Positions 42,618-56,080 are shown, counted from the stretch's first letter. The stretch: DNA of 64,000 bases from Planctomycetota bacterium (GCA_020638905.1 JACKHP010000004.1:1-64000), one strand, 5' to 3'. The notes: generated by a model not told the origin, from the sequence alone. Numbers and translations: made by a program.

Positions 42618-44681
42618 TCAGAGCTTGAGCCGCTTGAGGACCGCGTCGGGGACGGGTTCGTACGCCTTCGGCTCGACCGTGAAGCTCGCTCGCCCCTGGC
42701 TCAGCGAGCGCAGCGTCGTGCTGTAGCCGAAGATCTCGGCCAGCGGCACCACTCCCCGGATCAGCGCCGGCTCGGACTCGGCACTGAGCGAGGTCACCCG
42801 CGCGCGCCGGCCCGCCAGGTCGGAGGTCACCCCGGTCAGGAAGTCCTGCGGGCACGAGATCTCGAAGTCCATCACGGGCTCGAGCAGCACCGGACCGGCC
42901 GCGCTGGCGGCCTTCTCGAACGCCATGTGCGACGCGTGGCCGAAGGCGACGTCGTTCGAGGACTGCTCCCGGGCGGAGCCGCCGAGCAGCGTGACCTTGA
43001 CCTGTCCCAGCGGGTAGCCCAGCTCGAGCCCGCCCGAGGCCGTCGCCACGACGCTCTGCTCGATCGTCGGGTGGAAGAGGCGCGGCACCTCGTCCTTGTC
43101 GAGCTCGTTGACCACCTTGACCGGGGCCGCCGAGGGGTCGGGCTCGACGCGCAGACGCACCCCGGCGTAGAGCACCTTGTTGCCCATCTCGCGGTCGAAG
43201 ACCGCTTCGGCCTCGGCCGTGCCCTTGATCGTCTGGCGGTACGAGACGCGCGGCTCGCCGACGCGCACCGTCATCTTGAAGTCGCGCTCGATGCGGTGCC
43301 GCAGGATCTCGAGGTGCAGCTCGCCGACGCCCGAGATGAGCATCTGGCCGGTCTCCTCGTGGACCGCCCAGTGGAACGACGGGTCGTCGCGCGCCAGGAG
43401 GGTCAGCACGCGCACGAGCTCGTCCTTGTCCTTGAGGCTGTACGGCTCGACGGACATCGAGATCACAGGCTCGGGGTAGGTCAGTCCCTCGAGCACGATC
43501 GGGTCGGACTTGGGGCACAGCGTGTCGCCCGTGGCGCTGTGCTTGAGTCCCACCACCGCGACGATGTCGCCGGCCAGGGCTTCCTCGACCGGCTCGCGCT
43601 CATCGGCGTGCATCAGGAACAAGCGGTTGATGCGCTCGACCTTCTGGGTGCGCGGATTGTGCACCTGCTCGGCGAGCTTGAGGCGCCCCGAGTAGATGCG
43701 CACGAAGGCGAGGTCGCCCTGGTTGTCCCAGATGGTCTTGAAGAGCAGCGCGCAGAGCGGCTCGTCGGGGTCGGCGTGACGCACGAGCGGCTTGCCGTCG
43801 TGCGGCGAGTGCCCGGTCGTGGCAGGCACGTCGAGCGGCGACGGGAGCAGTTCGACCACCGCGTCGAGCACCGGCTGCACGCCGATGTTGTGGAACGCCG
43901 AGCCGCACAGCACGGGGACGATGCGCGTCGCGAGCGTCCCGGACCGCAACGCGGACAGCACGGCCTCGTCCGAAGCGTCGGACTCGTGCTCGAGGTACAC
44001 CTCGGTGAACGCGTCGACCTCGTCGGCCAGCACCTCGAGCATCGCCATGCGCGCGAGCTGGGCCTCCTCGCGCAGCTCGTCGGGGATCTCCTCGACGCTG
44101 ACCTCCTTGCCCAGCGACTCGACGTCGAAACGCAGCGCACGCATGCGCACCAGGTCGATCGCGCCGAGCAGGCCCTTCTCGGTGCCCCACGGCATCTGGA
44201 TCGGGACGATCTTCGCTCCCAGTCGTTCGGTGATGCTGCGCGTCGCGCGCTCGAAATCTGCGCCCACGCGGTCGAGCTTGTTCACGAACACCACCCGTGG
44301 GACGTGATAGTGGTCGGCCTGGCGCCAGACGGTCTCCGACTGGGCCTGGACGCCCGCCACGCCGCACACCACCACCACCGCGCCGTCGAGCACCCGCAGG
44401 CTGCGTTCGACCTCGACCGTGAAGTCGACGTGCCCCGGCGTGTCGATGATCGAGATGCGGTGGTCGCGCCAGTGGCAGTTCGTGGCCGCGCTCGTGATCG
44501 TGATGCCGCGCTCACGCTCTTCGGCCAGGTAGTCCATCTTGGCCGTGCCCTCGTGCACCTCGCCCATGCGGTGGGCGCGCTCGGTGTAGAAGAGGATGCG
44601 CTCGGTGAGCGTCGTCTTCCCGGCATCGATGTGGGCGATGATGCCGATGTTGCGGATGTGCTCGCGCTTCAGGCGGGCCAC
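42618..44681 (-). CDS. fusA: Elongation factor G
   Basis: 687-residue translocase GTPase. G1 AHIDAGKTTLTERIL, G2 ERERGITITSA, G3 DTPGHVDF, G4 NKLDRVGADF, and domains II-V with HEETGQMLISGVGELHLEIL, seen as MLISGVGELHLE. GTG 44681 gives the normal N-terminus VARLKREHIRNIGII; an out-of-frame ATG nearby is not used. Canonical str-operon place after rpsG. Several class-specific residues vary from the commonest EF-G (for example INRLFLMHADEREPVEEA), so an EF-G paralogue elsewhere cannot be excluded. Confidence 0.93.
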   Translation of the reverse strand: MARLKREHIRNIGIIAHIDAGKTTLTERILFYTERAHRMGEVHEGTAKMDYLAEERERGITITSAATNCHWRDHRISIIDTPGHVDFTVEVERSLRVLDGAVVVVCGVAGVQAQSETVWRQADHYHVPRVVFVNKLDRVGADFERATRSITERLGAKIVPIQMPWGTEKGLLGAIDLVRMRALRFDVESLGKEVSVEEIPDELREEAQLARMAMLEVLADEVDAFTEVYLEHESDASDEAVLSALRSGTLATRIVPVLCGSAFHNIGVQPVLDAVVELLPSPLDVPATTGHSPHDGKPLVRHADPDEPLCALLFKTIWDNQGDLAFVRIYSGRLKLAEQVHNPRTQKVERINRLFLMHADEREPVEEALAGDIVAVVGLKHSATGDTLCPKSDPIVLEGLTYPEPVISMSVEPYSLKDKDELVRVLTLLARDDPSFHWAVHEETGQMLISGVGELHLEILRHRIERDFKMTVRVGEPRVSYRQTIKGTAEAEAVFDREMGNKVLYAGVRLRVEPDPSAAPVKVVNELDKDEVPRLFHPTIEQSVVATASGGLELGYPLGQVKVTLLGGSAREQSSNDVAFGHASHMAFEKAASAAGPVLLEPVMDFEISCPQDFLTGVTSDLAGRRARVTSLSAESEPALIRGVVPLAEIFGYSTTLRSLSQGRASFTVEPKAYEPVPDAVLKRLKL

Positions 44682-44728
44682 GTCGTCATCTCGTTCGGGG
44701 GGTGCGGGCGAGCGGTCCCGAAAACGCG

Positions 44729-44762
44729 GACGCCCGGCCGCGCACACAGCGCGCCGGGCGTC
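44729..44762 (-). terminator. Strong hairpin between rpsG and fusA (attenuator or terminator)
   Basis: A perfect 10-bp stem, GACGCCCGGC with GCCGGGCGTC, around a 14-nt loop. On the minus strand it is followed after CGCG by TTTT. It may reduce read-through from rpsG into fusA or protect mRNA ends. The short T-run makes full termination uncertain. Confidence 0.5.
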
Positions 44763-44792
44763 GGACTCGAGCGATCGCCCGAGGGAGGCGGC

Positions 44793-45266
44793 CTACCAGG
44801 CGAAGTGCGCGTAGGCCTTGTTGGCCTCAGCCATCTTGTGCGTGTTCTCGCGCGTCGTGTACGCGGTGCCCTGCTTGTTGTAGGCGTCGAAGAGCTCCTC
44901 GGCCAGCTTGCGGGCCATCGGCTTGCCCTTCTTCTTGCGCGACGCCTGGATCAGCCAGCGGAACGCGAGGGCCTGCTGGCGCTCGCGCTTGATCTCGTGG
45001 GGCACCTGCAGCGTCGCGCCGCCGACGCGCCGGCTGCGCACCTCGACGATCGGCTTGACGTTCTGCACCGCGGTGCTGAAGGCCTCGAGCGGATCGGTGT
45101 CCGGGATCTTCGCGCGCAGGATCTCGAGCGCGTCGTAGAACACGGTCTGGACCGTGCTCTTCTTGCCGTCCTGCATGATGCAGTTGATGAACTTGCTGGC
45201 CAGCAGGCTCCCGTACTTCGGGTCGGGCCGCAGGAACTTCGCCGTGGAGTCGTACTTGCGAGGCAT
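44793..45266 (-). CDS. rpsG: Ribosomal protein S7
   Basis: 157 residues, nucleates the 30S head. FINCIMQDGKKSTVQTVFYDAL, ENVKP-like AVQNVKPIVEVRSRRVGGATLQVP (seen as VKPIVEVRSRRVGG) and the C-terminal AEANKAYAHFAW. In the str operon between rpsL and fusA. Confidence 0.97.
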   Translation of the reverse strand: MPRKYDSTAKFLRPDPKYGSLLASKFINCIMQDGKKSTVQTVFYDALEILRAKIPDTDPLEAFSTAVQNVKPIVEVRSRRVGGATLQVPHEIKRERQQALAFRWLIQASRKKKGKPMARKLAEELFDAYNKQGTAYTTRENTHKMAEANKAYAHFAW

Positions 45267-45283
45267 CTTGTTCAGATCCCGGA

Positions 45284-45658
45284 TCAGGTCTTCGGGCGCT
45301 TCACGCCGTACTTGCTGCGCCCGTTGCGCCGATCGGCGACACCCGCCGCGTCGAGGGCACCGCGGATGATGTGGTAGCGCACGCCCGGCAGGTCGCGCAC
45401 GCGACCGCCGCGCACGAGCACGATCGCGTGCTCCTGCAGGGTGTGCTTCTCACCGCCGATGTAGGCCGTGACCTCCTTGCCGTTGCTCAACTTCACGCGC
45501 GCGATCTTGCGCAGCGCGGAGTTCGGCTTCTTGGGGGTCTGGATCTTCACCTGGAGACAGACGCCCCGCTTGAAGGGGCACTTGTCGAGCACGGGCGACT
45601 TGGAGATCTTGCGGATCTTCGTGCGGCCCTTGCGGACCAGCTGGTTGATCGTCGGCAT
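45284..45658 (-). CDS. rpsL: Ribosomal protein S12 with Arg at position 88
   Basis: 124 residues, decoding centre. MPTINQLVRKGR, QTPKKPNSALRK (Lys43 conserved) and RSKYGVKRPK are standard. The loop reads GGRVRDLPGVRYH: residue 88 (codon 45395-45397, CGC) is Arg where most bacteria have Lys. Lys-to-Arg at this position (K87R in E. coli, K88R in Mycobacterium) is a classical streptomycin-resistance change. First gene of the str operon. Confidence 0.97.
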   Translation of the reverse strand: MPTINQLVRKGRTKIRKISKSPVLDKCPFKRGVCLQVKIQTPKKPNSALRKIARVKLSNGKEVTAYIGGEKHTLQEHAIVLVRGGRVRDLPGVRYHIIRGALDAAGVADRRNGRSKYGVKRPKT

Positions 45659-45712
45659 GGGGTTCTTCGGGTCTCGTTCGGTCTGCCGGCGGCGCCCGGC
45701 GGCAAGCAGCGT

Positions 45713-45741
45713 ATTGCATCAACAAGCCCGTCGCGGGTCAA
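45713..45741 (-). promoter_or_regulatory. str operon (rpsL) promoter
   Basis: TTGACC (45736-45741) and TGCAAT (45713-45718) are 17 bp apart, 55 bases before the rpsL ATG. It lies in the 270-bp rpoC-rpsL gap, so the str genes can be transcribed apart from rpoBC. The rest of the gap holds a CCGCCC/GGGCGG inverted repeat (45881-45901) but no gene. Confidence 0.6.
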
Positions 45742-45928
45742 CCCCGCGCACGGTTCAGACGTCTTGAGGTCGCCCCCCTGGCGGACGTCGGGGATGACGA
45801 CTTCGGCCCTGCCCTCCGCGACCCGTTCACGCCCCGTCGAGCGCGACGCTCGCGCACGGGAACGCCGCGCCCCGCCCGAACCGCCCTCCCCATCGGGGCG
45901 GCGGACGCGCGGAGCGCGGGAGTTGCGG

Positions 45929-50071
<4,143 letters not shown>

Positions 50072-50074
50072 GGT

Positions 50075-53000
50075 CTATCGGCGCCCCCGGTGGAGTTCCA
50101 TGTTGAGGCAAAGGCCCCGGATCTCGTTCGTCAAGACGTCGAACGAGATCGGCGTGCCCGGGTCGAGCACGTTCGTGCCCTTCACCATCGACTCGTAGAT
50201 CCGCGTACGTCCCTCGACGTCGTCGCTCTTCACGGTGAGGAGTTCCTGCAGGATGCTCGCCGCGCCGTAGGCCTCCAGCGCCCACACCTCCATCTCTCCG
50301 AAGCGCTGGCCGCCGAAGCGCGCCTTGCCGCCGAGAGGCTGCTGGGTGATGAGCGAGTACGGCCCGGTCGCACGTGCGTGGACCTTGTCCGCCACGAGGT
50401 GGTGCAGCTTGAGCATGTAGAGGTAGCCGACGGTCACCTTCTGGTCGAAGGGATCGCCCGTGCGGCCGTCGTACAGCGTGGCCTTGCCGTCGGCCGGCAG
50501 GCCCGCCTCGGCCAACGCCTCGTTGATCTGGCCCTCGGACGCGCCGTCGAACACGGGCGTGATGGCCTGGAAGCCCAGGTTCATCGCGGCCCAGCCGAGG
50601 TGCGTCTCGAGGATCTGCCCGACGTTCATGCGCGACGGGACGCCGAGCGGGTTGAGCAGGATCTGCAGCGGCGTGCCGTCGGCCAGGAAGGGCATGTCCT
50701 CCTCGGGCAGGATGACCGAGATGACGCCCTTGTTGCCGTGACGGCCGGCCATCTTGTCGCCCACGGACAGCGTCCGCTTGGTGGCGACGAAGACCTTGAC
50801 CATCTCGAGCACGCCCGTCGGCAGCTCGTCGCCGCGGGAGAGACGGTTCACGACCTTGTTCTTCTCGTTCTCCTGCTCCTCGATTCGGTCGGCGAACTCG
50901 CGGAACGTGAGGTAGACCTTCTCGCCCGTGCCGCGACGGTAGTTCTCCATGCAGCGCTTGCGGATGATCTCGAACTGGCGCCGCAGCTCCTGTCCGTCTG
51001 CGTCGACGTCGATCGCCATCGCCTTCTCGGTCGCCGAGTCGACGATCTTCTCCTCGAGCAGCACCTGCACCTGTTCGAGCAGCGCCTTGACCTGGTCGCC
51101 CAGGAAGTCCTTGAACTGCTTCTCGGCGGCACGGATGAGGCGCAGGTTCTTGGCCGACTGCTCCTCGGACGTGTCGACGTTGCGCGTGAAGCGCCGCGTC
51201 GCGATGACCGTCCCGTAGACGCCCGGCGGGACCTCGAGCGAGTCGTTCTTCACGTCCTCGCCGGCGCGCCCGAAGATCGCGTGCAGCAGCTTCTCCTCGG
51301 GGGTCAGCTCGGACTTGCTCTTGGGGCTGACCTTGCCGACCAGGATGTCGCCGGGGCCGACCTTGGTGCCGATCAGCACCACGCCCGACTCGTCGAGCCG
51401 CGCCAGGGCGGTCTCGGACACGTTGGGGATGTCGCGCGTGAACTCCTCGCGACCGAGCTTCGTCTCGCGGATCTCGACGTCGAAGTGCTGGATGTGGATC
51501 GACGTGAACACGTCGTTCCGGATCAACCGCTCGGACACGATGATCGCGTCCTCGAAGTTGTACCCGTCCCACACCATGAAGCCGACGAGGATGTTGCGGC
51601 CCAGGGCCAGCTCGCCGTTGCGGGTCGACGCGCCGTCGGCCAGCAGGTCACCGGCCTTGACCTTCTGGCCCGGCTGCACCGCCGGCTTCTGGTTCAGGCA
51701 GGTCTTCTCGTTCAGGCCCACGAACTTGCGCAGCTCGTAGGTGTCGTCGCCCACGATGATCGTGTCGGCATCGACGTACTTGACGGTGCCTGCGCGCTTG
51801 GCCCGGATGATCATGCCCGAGTTGCGCGCGACGTCCTTCTCCATGCCGGTCGCCACGATCGGCGGCTCGGTCTGGATCAGCGGCACGGCCTGGCGCTGCA
51901 TGTTGCTGCCCATGAGCGCACGGTTGGCGTCGTCGTGCTCGAGGAACGGGATCAGCGCGGCGCTGACGCCCACGAGCTGCATCGGCGAGATGTCGATGAA
52001 CTGGACTTCCTTCATCGGCACCGCGGCGAACTCGCCGTTCACGCGGCTGAGCACCATGTCGCCGATCATCTTGCCCTTGTCGTCGAACTCGGTGTCGGCC
52101 GGGGCCAGCACCGAGTCGTACTCCTCGTCGGCGCGCAGGTTGACCACCTCGTCGGTGATCTTGCCGTTGACGATGCGCCGGTAGGGCGTGACCAGGAAGC
52201 CGTACTCGTCGAGCTGCGCGTAGAGCGAGAGCGACGCGATGAGACCGATGTTGCTGCCTTCCGGTGTCTCGATCGGGCAGATGCGGCCGTAGTGGCTGAC
52301 GTGCACGTCGCGCACGTCGAAGCCGGCACGCTTGCGGTTCAGGCCGCCGGGACCGAGGGCCGACAGACGCCGCTCGTGGGTGAGCTGGCTGAGCGGGTTG
52401 CTCTGGTCGACGACCTGCGAGAGCTCGCCGCGTCCGAAGAAGTACTCGATCGACGACGAGATGGTCTTGCTGTTGATCAGCTGACGCGGCGTCGCGGCCT
52501 GGATCGTCTCCTGGTTGTTCATGCGCTCGGACGCCGTCCGACGCAGCTTCAGGAAGCCCTTGCGGAACTCGTCGCCCGCGAGCTCGGCGATCGTGCGCAC
52601 GCGACGGTTGCCGAGGTGGTCGATGTCGTCGACGTGCCCGCGGTTCCCGCGCAGGTCCATGATGTAGCGGATCGAGTCGATGATGTCCTGCACCTGCAGG
52701 GTCATCTCGTTGTCGGTGCTGTCGTCGCGTCCGAACTTGCGGTTGATGCGGAAGCGGCCCACCGGCCCGAGGCGATAGCGCGTCGGATCCTGGAAGCGCT
52801 CGCGGAACAGCGTGCGCGCCTTGTCGATGTTCGGCGGGTTGCCGGGACGCAGGCGCGTGTAGATCTTGAGCAGCGCCTCCTCGTGGCTGCGCGAGTCGTC
52901 CTCGGCCAGCGTGTACAGGACGACCGCGTCGTCCTCGGCGTTCTGGATGACCTCGACGCTCTTGAGCGAGCTGGCCAGGATGGCTTCGAGACCCTCGGCG

Positions 53001-53752
53001 GTGATCGCCGAGCCGCTGCGCAGCAGCACCTCGCCGGTCTGCTCGTCGACGATGTCGCCGACCACGTGCTTGCCGAGCAGGTCCTTGTCCTTGCTGCCCT
53101 TCAGCGACACCTTCTTGGTGTCGTAGAACAGCGGCAGGATCTGCTCGTCGGTGCCGTAGTCCTCGGACATCGCCCGCAGGAACGTGGTCGCCGGGAACTT
53201 GCTCGTCTGGTCGATCTTGATGTCGAGCACGTCCTTCTTGGTGACCGACAGCTCGACCCACGAACCGCGCTGCGGGATGATCCAGCAGCTGTGCAGCTTC
53301 TTCTCGTTGGTGTGCAGCTCCATCGAGAAGTCGACGCCGGGCGAGCGGTGCAGCTGGCTCACGATGACGCGCTCGGAGCCGTTGATGATGAACTCGCCGC
53401 CCCCCACCATGATGGGGATCTCGCCGAGATACACCCACTCCTCGACGGGCTCGGGCTTCTCGAGCCGCACGAGGATCTTGAACGGCATGCCGTAGGTCAC
53501 GCCGAGGATGCGGCACTCGTCGGCCGTGTATCGCGGGCGCCCGAGTTCGTAGCCGATGTACTCGAGCGACACGGTCTTGTCGTACGAGTAGATCGGGAAG
53601 GTCTCACGCAGGATCGCTTCGAGACCTGCGTCGGTGCGCCTGTTGAAGGGCACCTCCTCCTGCAGGAACTCCGCATACGACCGGGTCTGGATGTCGGTCA
53701 GCGGGGGGACTTCGAGGGGCGAGATGAACTTGCCGTAGTGACGAACGTCCAT
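50075..53752 (-). CDS. rpoB: RNA polymerase beta subunit
   Basis: 1225 residues. The rifampicin region reads FFGRGELSQVVDQSNPLSQL, then THERRLSALGPGGL. Compared with E. coli numbering, Phe514 is Val (residue 447 here, codon 52412-52414) and Asn518 is Ser, while Gln513, Asp516, His526, Arg529 and Ser531 are kept. GDKMAGRHGNKGV and the C-terminal GGKARFGGQRFGEMEVWALEAYGA, seen as GGQRFGEMEVWALEAYGA, are typical. Follows rplL after 111 bases. Confidence 0.97.
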   Translation of the reverse strand: MDVRHYGKFISPLEVPPLTDIQTRSYAEFLQEEVPFNRRTDAGLEAILRETFPIYSYDKTVSLEYIGYELGRPRYTADECRILGVTYGMPFKILVRLEKPEPVEEWVYLGEIPIMVGGGEFIINGSERVIVSQLHRSPGVDFSMELHTNEKKLHSCWIIPQRGSWVELSVTKKDVLDIKIDQTSKFPATTFLRAMSEDYGTDEQILPLFYDTKKVSLKGSKDKDLLGKHVVGDIVDEQTGEVLLRSGSAITAEGLEAILASSLKSVEVIQNAEDDAVVLYTLAEDDSRSHEEALLKIYTRLRPGNPPNIDKARTLFRERFQDPTRYRLGPVGRFRINRKFGRDDSTDNEMTLQVQDIIDSIRYIMDLRGNRGHVDDIDHLGNRRVRTIAELAGDEFRKGFLKLRRTASERMNNQETIQAATPRQLINSKTISSSIEYFFGRGELSQVVDQSNPLSQLTHERRLSALGPGGLNRKRAGFDVRDVHVSHYGRICPIETPEGSNIGLIASLSLYAQLDEYGFLVTPYRRIVNGKITDEVVNLRADEEYDSVLAPADTEFDDKGKMIGDMVLSRVNGEFAAVPMKEVQFIDISPMQLVGVSAALIPFLEHDDANRALMGSNMQRQAVPLIQTEPPIVATGMEKDVARNSGMIIRAKRAGTVKYVDADTIIVGDDTYELRKFVGLNEKTCLNQKPAVQPGQKVKAGDLLADGASTRNGELALGRNILVGFMVWDGYNFEDAIIVSERLIRNDVFTSIHIQHFDVEIRETKLGREEFTRDIPNVSETALARLDESGVVLIGTKVGPGDILVGKVSPKSKSELTPEEKLLHAIFGRAGEDVKNDSLEVPPGVYGTVIATRRFTRNVDTSEEQSAKNLRLIRAAEKQFKDFLGDQVKALLEQVQVLLEEKIVDSATEKAMAIDVDADGQELRRQFEIIRKRCMENYRRGTGEKVYLTFREFADRIEEQENEKNKVVNRLSRGDELPTGVLEMVKVFVATKRTLSVGDKMAGRHGNKGVISVILPEEDMPFLADGTPLQILLNPLGVPSRMNVGQILETHLGWAAMNLGFQAITPVFDGASEGQINEALAEAGLPADGKATLYDGRTGDPFDQKVTVGYLYMLKLHHLVADKVHARATGPYSLITQQPLGGKARFGGQRFGEMEVWALEAYGAASILQELLTVKSDDVEGRTRIYESMVKGTNVLDPGTPISFDVLTNEIRGLCLNMELHRGRR

Positions 53753-53809
53753 GGTCTACCTTCAGGCGTCGAGCGATCGGGGTACAAACACCACTGGGCA
53801 CGTACACTC

Positions 53810-53824
53810 CGGCGACGCTCGCCG
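53810..53824 (-). terminator. Hairpin between rplL and rpoB (possible attenuator)
   Basis: Perfect 6-bp stem CGGCGA/TCGCCG with a 3-nt loop in the 111-bp gap. E. coli has an attenuator and an RNase III site at the same place, which lowers rpoBC expression relative to rplL. No T-run follows, so the role is a guess from position. Confidence 0.3.
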
Positions 53825-53863
53825 AGGTGCACGCGCCCGATGTGGCTGCGCGGCCGGGGAGAT

Positions 53864-54271
53864 CTACTTGACCTCGACCGACGCCCCGGATTCCTCGAGC
53901 TCGGCCTTGAGCTTGGCGGCCTCCTCCTTGGAGACGCCTTCCTTGACGGCCTTCGGGGCGCCCTCGACCAGGTCCTTGGCCTCCTTGAGACCGAGGCCGG
54001 TGATGGCGCGCACCACCTTGATGACCTGGATCTTCTTGTCGCCGGCACCCGTGAGGATGACGTCGAACTCGGTCTTCTCGGCGGCCGCACCGCCATCGCC
54101 ACCGCCGGCGGCGGGGGCCATCATCACGGCTCCGCCCGCGGCGGGCTCGATGCCGTACGTGTCCTTGAGGTAGTCGGACAGCGCCTGGGCATCCAGGAGC
54201 GTGAGCCCGACGATCTTGTCGCCGAGGTCCTTGATCTCTGCCTTGACCTCGGCGGTCGCTGCGTCGCTCAT
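53864..54271 (-). CDS. rplL: Ribosomal protein L7/L12
   Basis: 135 residues. N-terminal dimerisation helices (LTLLDAQALSDYLKDTYGIEP, visible as LLDAQALSDYLK), an Ala/Gly hinge (MMAPAAGGGDGGAAA), and the factor-binding C-terminal domain EKTEFDVILTGAGDKKIQVIK, seen as GAGDKKIQVIK, and LGLKEAKDLVEGAPK. Follows rplJ after 85 bases. Confidence 0.96.
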   Translation of the reverse strand: MSDAATAEVKAEIKDLGDKIVGLTLLDAQALSDYLKDTYGIEPAAGGAVMMAPAAGGGDGGAAAEKTEFDVILTGAGDKKIQVIKVVRAITGLGLKEAKDLVEGAPKAVKEGVSKEEAAKLKAELEESGASVEVK

Positions 54272-54356
54272 GATCTTTCTCTTCCTTCGGGCCGCGCGGC
54301 CCCGTTCGGGAGGGTTCTGTTGGTTCGTGGTGGTCCGGTTCGAGGGGGACGGCGTG

Positions 54357-54899
54357 TCAGCCGGCGTCCTCGAGCTTCTCGATGTGGCTCTTGATCGCAC
54401 CCGCGATCTTGCGTCCGCCGGAGACGAGCTGACTGGACAGCTTCGCGGCCGGCGAGAGGATCTGGCCGAGCAGACGCGACTGCACCTCGGCCTTGGTGGG
54501 CAGCTTGGAGAGACCCTCGGCCTGGCTCGGCCCGAGGATCTGTCCGTCCATGACGCCGCCCTTGACGAGCGGCAGGTCCTTGCCGCTCTTCTTGCGCCAG
54601 GCTTCGACGGCGCGGGCGGCCGCGATGGCGGCCCCCTCTTCGATGCCGTCGGCCAGGATCAGCGCCGACGGGCCCGCGAAGACCGACTCGTCGAGCTGGA
54701 AGCCGCGGCTCTCGAGCACCCGCTTGGCGAGCGTGCTCTTGACGACCTGCATGCGCAGCTTCGACTCGGCCAGCATGCCGCGGAAGGCGTTCGCTTCGGC
54801 GACCGAGAGTCCGACCGGCTGGACCATGAGCGCATCGAGCTCGGAGGTGAACAGCTCCTCGTACTCGGCGGTGATGGCCCTGTTGACGATGTTCGGCAT
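54357..54899 (-). CDS. rplJ: Ribosomal protein L10
   Basis: 180 residues; base of the L7/L12 stalk. MPNIVNRAITAEYEELF, the FRGMLAESKLRMQVVKSTLAKR helix region (seen as LRMQVVKSTLAKR) and a C-terminal helix rich in Ala and Lys for L12 dimers. Only 16 bases separate it from rplA, so no long L10 leader is present directly before it. Confidence 0.95.
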   Translation of the reverse strand: MPNIVNRAITAEYEELFTSELDALMVQPVGLSVAEANAFRGMLAESKLRMQVVKSTLAKRVLESRGFQLDESVFAGPSALILADGIEEGAAIAAARAVEAWRKKSGKDLPLVKGGVMDGQILGPSQAEGLSKLPTKAEVQSRLLGQILSPAAKLSSQLVSGGRKIAGAIKSHIEKLEDAG

Positions 54900-54915
54900 G
54901 ACTGTCTGCGCTCCG

Positions 54916-55605
54916 TCAGCTCGCCGTGTCGACGGCGACGCCAGGGCCCATGGTCGTGGAGATGAAGACCTTCAGGATGTAGTTGCCCTTGGCCGTCGGC
55001 GGCTTGTGCGCGTTGAGCGCGGCCACGAAAGCCCGCACGTTGTCGGCGATCTTCTCGTCGGGGAACGAGCGCTTGGCCACCGGGGCGTGCACGGTGCCAC
55101 CAGCGTCGGCCCGGAACTCGACCTTGCCGGCCGCGAACTCGGCGACCGCCTTGGCCACGTCGGGCGTGACCGTGCCCGACTTCGGCGTCGGCATCTTGCC
55201 CTGGGGACCGAGCACCTTTCCGAGCTTGCCGACCTGACCCATCATGTCGGGCGCGGCCACGGCGACGTCGAAGTCGGTCCAGCCGTCGGCGACCTTCTTG
55301 ACGAGCTCGTCGGCGCCCACTTCGGCGGCACCGGCCGCCCGGGCGGCTTCCTGCTTCTCGGGGTCCTTGACGAACGCGATCACGCGCCGCGAGCGTCCCG
55401 TGCCGTGAGGCAGCGAGACGGCACCGCGCACCGCCTGGTCGGACTTCTTCGGATCGATGCCGAGGTTCACCGCGATCTCGACGGTCTCGTCGAACTTCAC
55501 CGCGGCTGAAGCCTTCAGCATGCTCACGCCTTCCGCCAGCGGGTAGACCGCGAGGCGGTCGACCTTGGCGCGATTCGCGCGACTCCTCTTGCTCATGATC
55601 ACCAT
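54916..55605 (-). CDS. rplA: Ribosomal protein L1
   Basis: 229 residues; forms the mobile L1 stalk. FDETVEIAVNLGIDPKKSDQAVRG (seen as VNLGIDPKKSDQ), GTGRSRRVIAF, LGPQGKMPTPKSGTVT, and NYILKVFISTTMGPGV are typical. An ATG three codons in (55596) may be the true start. Coupled at 28 bases to rplK. Confidence 0.96.
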   Translation of the reverse strand: MVIMSKRSRANRAKVDRLAVYPLAEGVSMLKASAAVKFDETVEIAVNLGIDPKKSDQAVRGAVSLPHGTGRSRRVIAFVKDPEKQEAARAAGAAEVGADELVKKVADGWTDFDVAVAAPDMMGQVGKLGKVLGPQGKMPTPKSGTVTPDVAKAVAEFAAGKVEFRADAGGTVHAPVAKRSFPDEKIADNVRAFVAALNAHKPPTAKGNYILKVFISTTMGPGVAVDTAS

Positions 55606-55633
55606 GGGGACGACTCCTGTTCCCGCGCGACGC

Positions 55634-56053
55634 TCAGCCGACGATCTCGATGCCCATCGAGCGGGCGGTGCCCACGACGATCCGGCACGCGGCGTCGATG
55701 TCGCGGGCGTTCAGGTCCTCGAACTTGGTCTGTGCGATCTCCTTCACCTGGGCGGCGGTGACGGAGCCCACCTTCTCGGACGCGTTGCAGCCCTTCGCGA
55801 TGCCGGCTGCCTTCTTGAGCAGCACGGAGGCCGGCGGCGTCTTGAGCACGAACTTGAAGGAGCGGTCGGTGAAGACCTCGATCTCGGCGGGGATGATGAG
55901 CCCCATCTGATCGCGCGTGGCGTCGTTGTACTCCTTCACGAACTGGCCGATGTTGACACCATGCTGACCCAGCGCCGGACCCACGGGGGGTGCGGGCGTG
56001 GCCTGGCCGGCCGCCAACTGCAGCTTGATGATCGCCTTGACTTCCTTCGCCAT
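55634..56053 (-). CDS. rplK: Ribosomal protein L11
   Basis: 139 residues, GTPase-associated centre. IKLQLAAGQATPAPPVGPALGQHGVNI, seen as GQATPAPPVGPALGQHG, the PPASVLLKKAAGI segment and the C-terminal MGIEIVG. Thiostrepton-site prolines appear intact. Follows nusG by 27 bases. Confidence 0.97.
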   Translation of the reverse strand: MAKEVKAIIKLQLAAGQATPAPPVGPALGQHGVNIGQFVKEYNDATRDQMGLIIPAEIEVFTDRSFKFVLKTPPASVLLKKAAGIAKGCNASEKVGSVTAAQVKEIAQTKFEDLNARDIDAACRIVVGTARSMGIEIVG

Positions 56054-56080
56054 CGTGCGTCTCGCGTATGCGGTGCGTCG

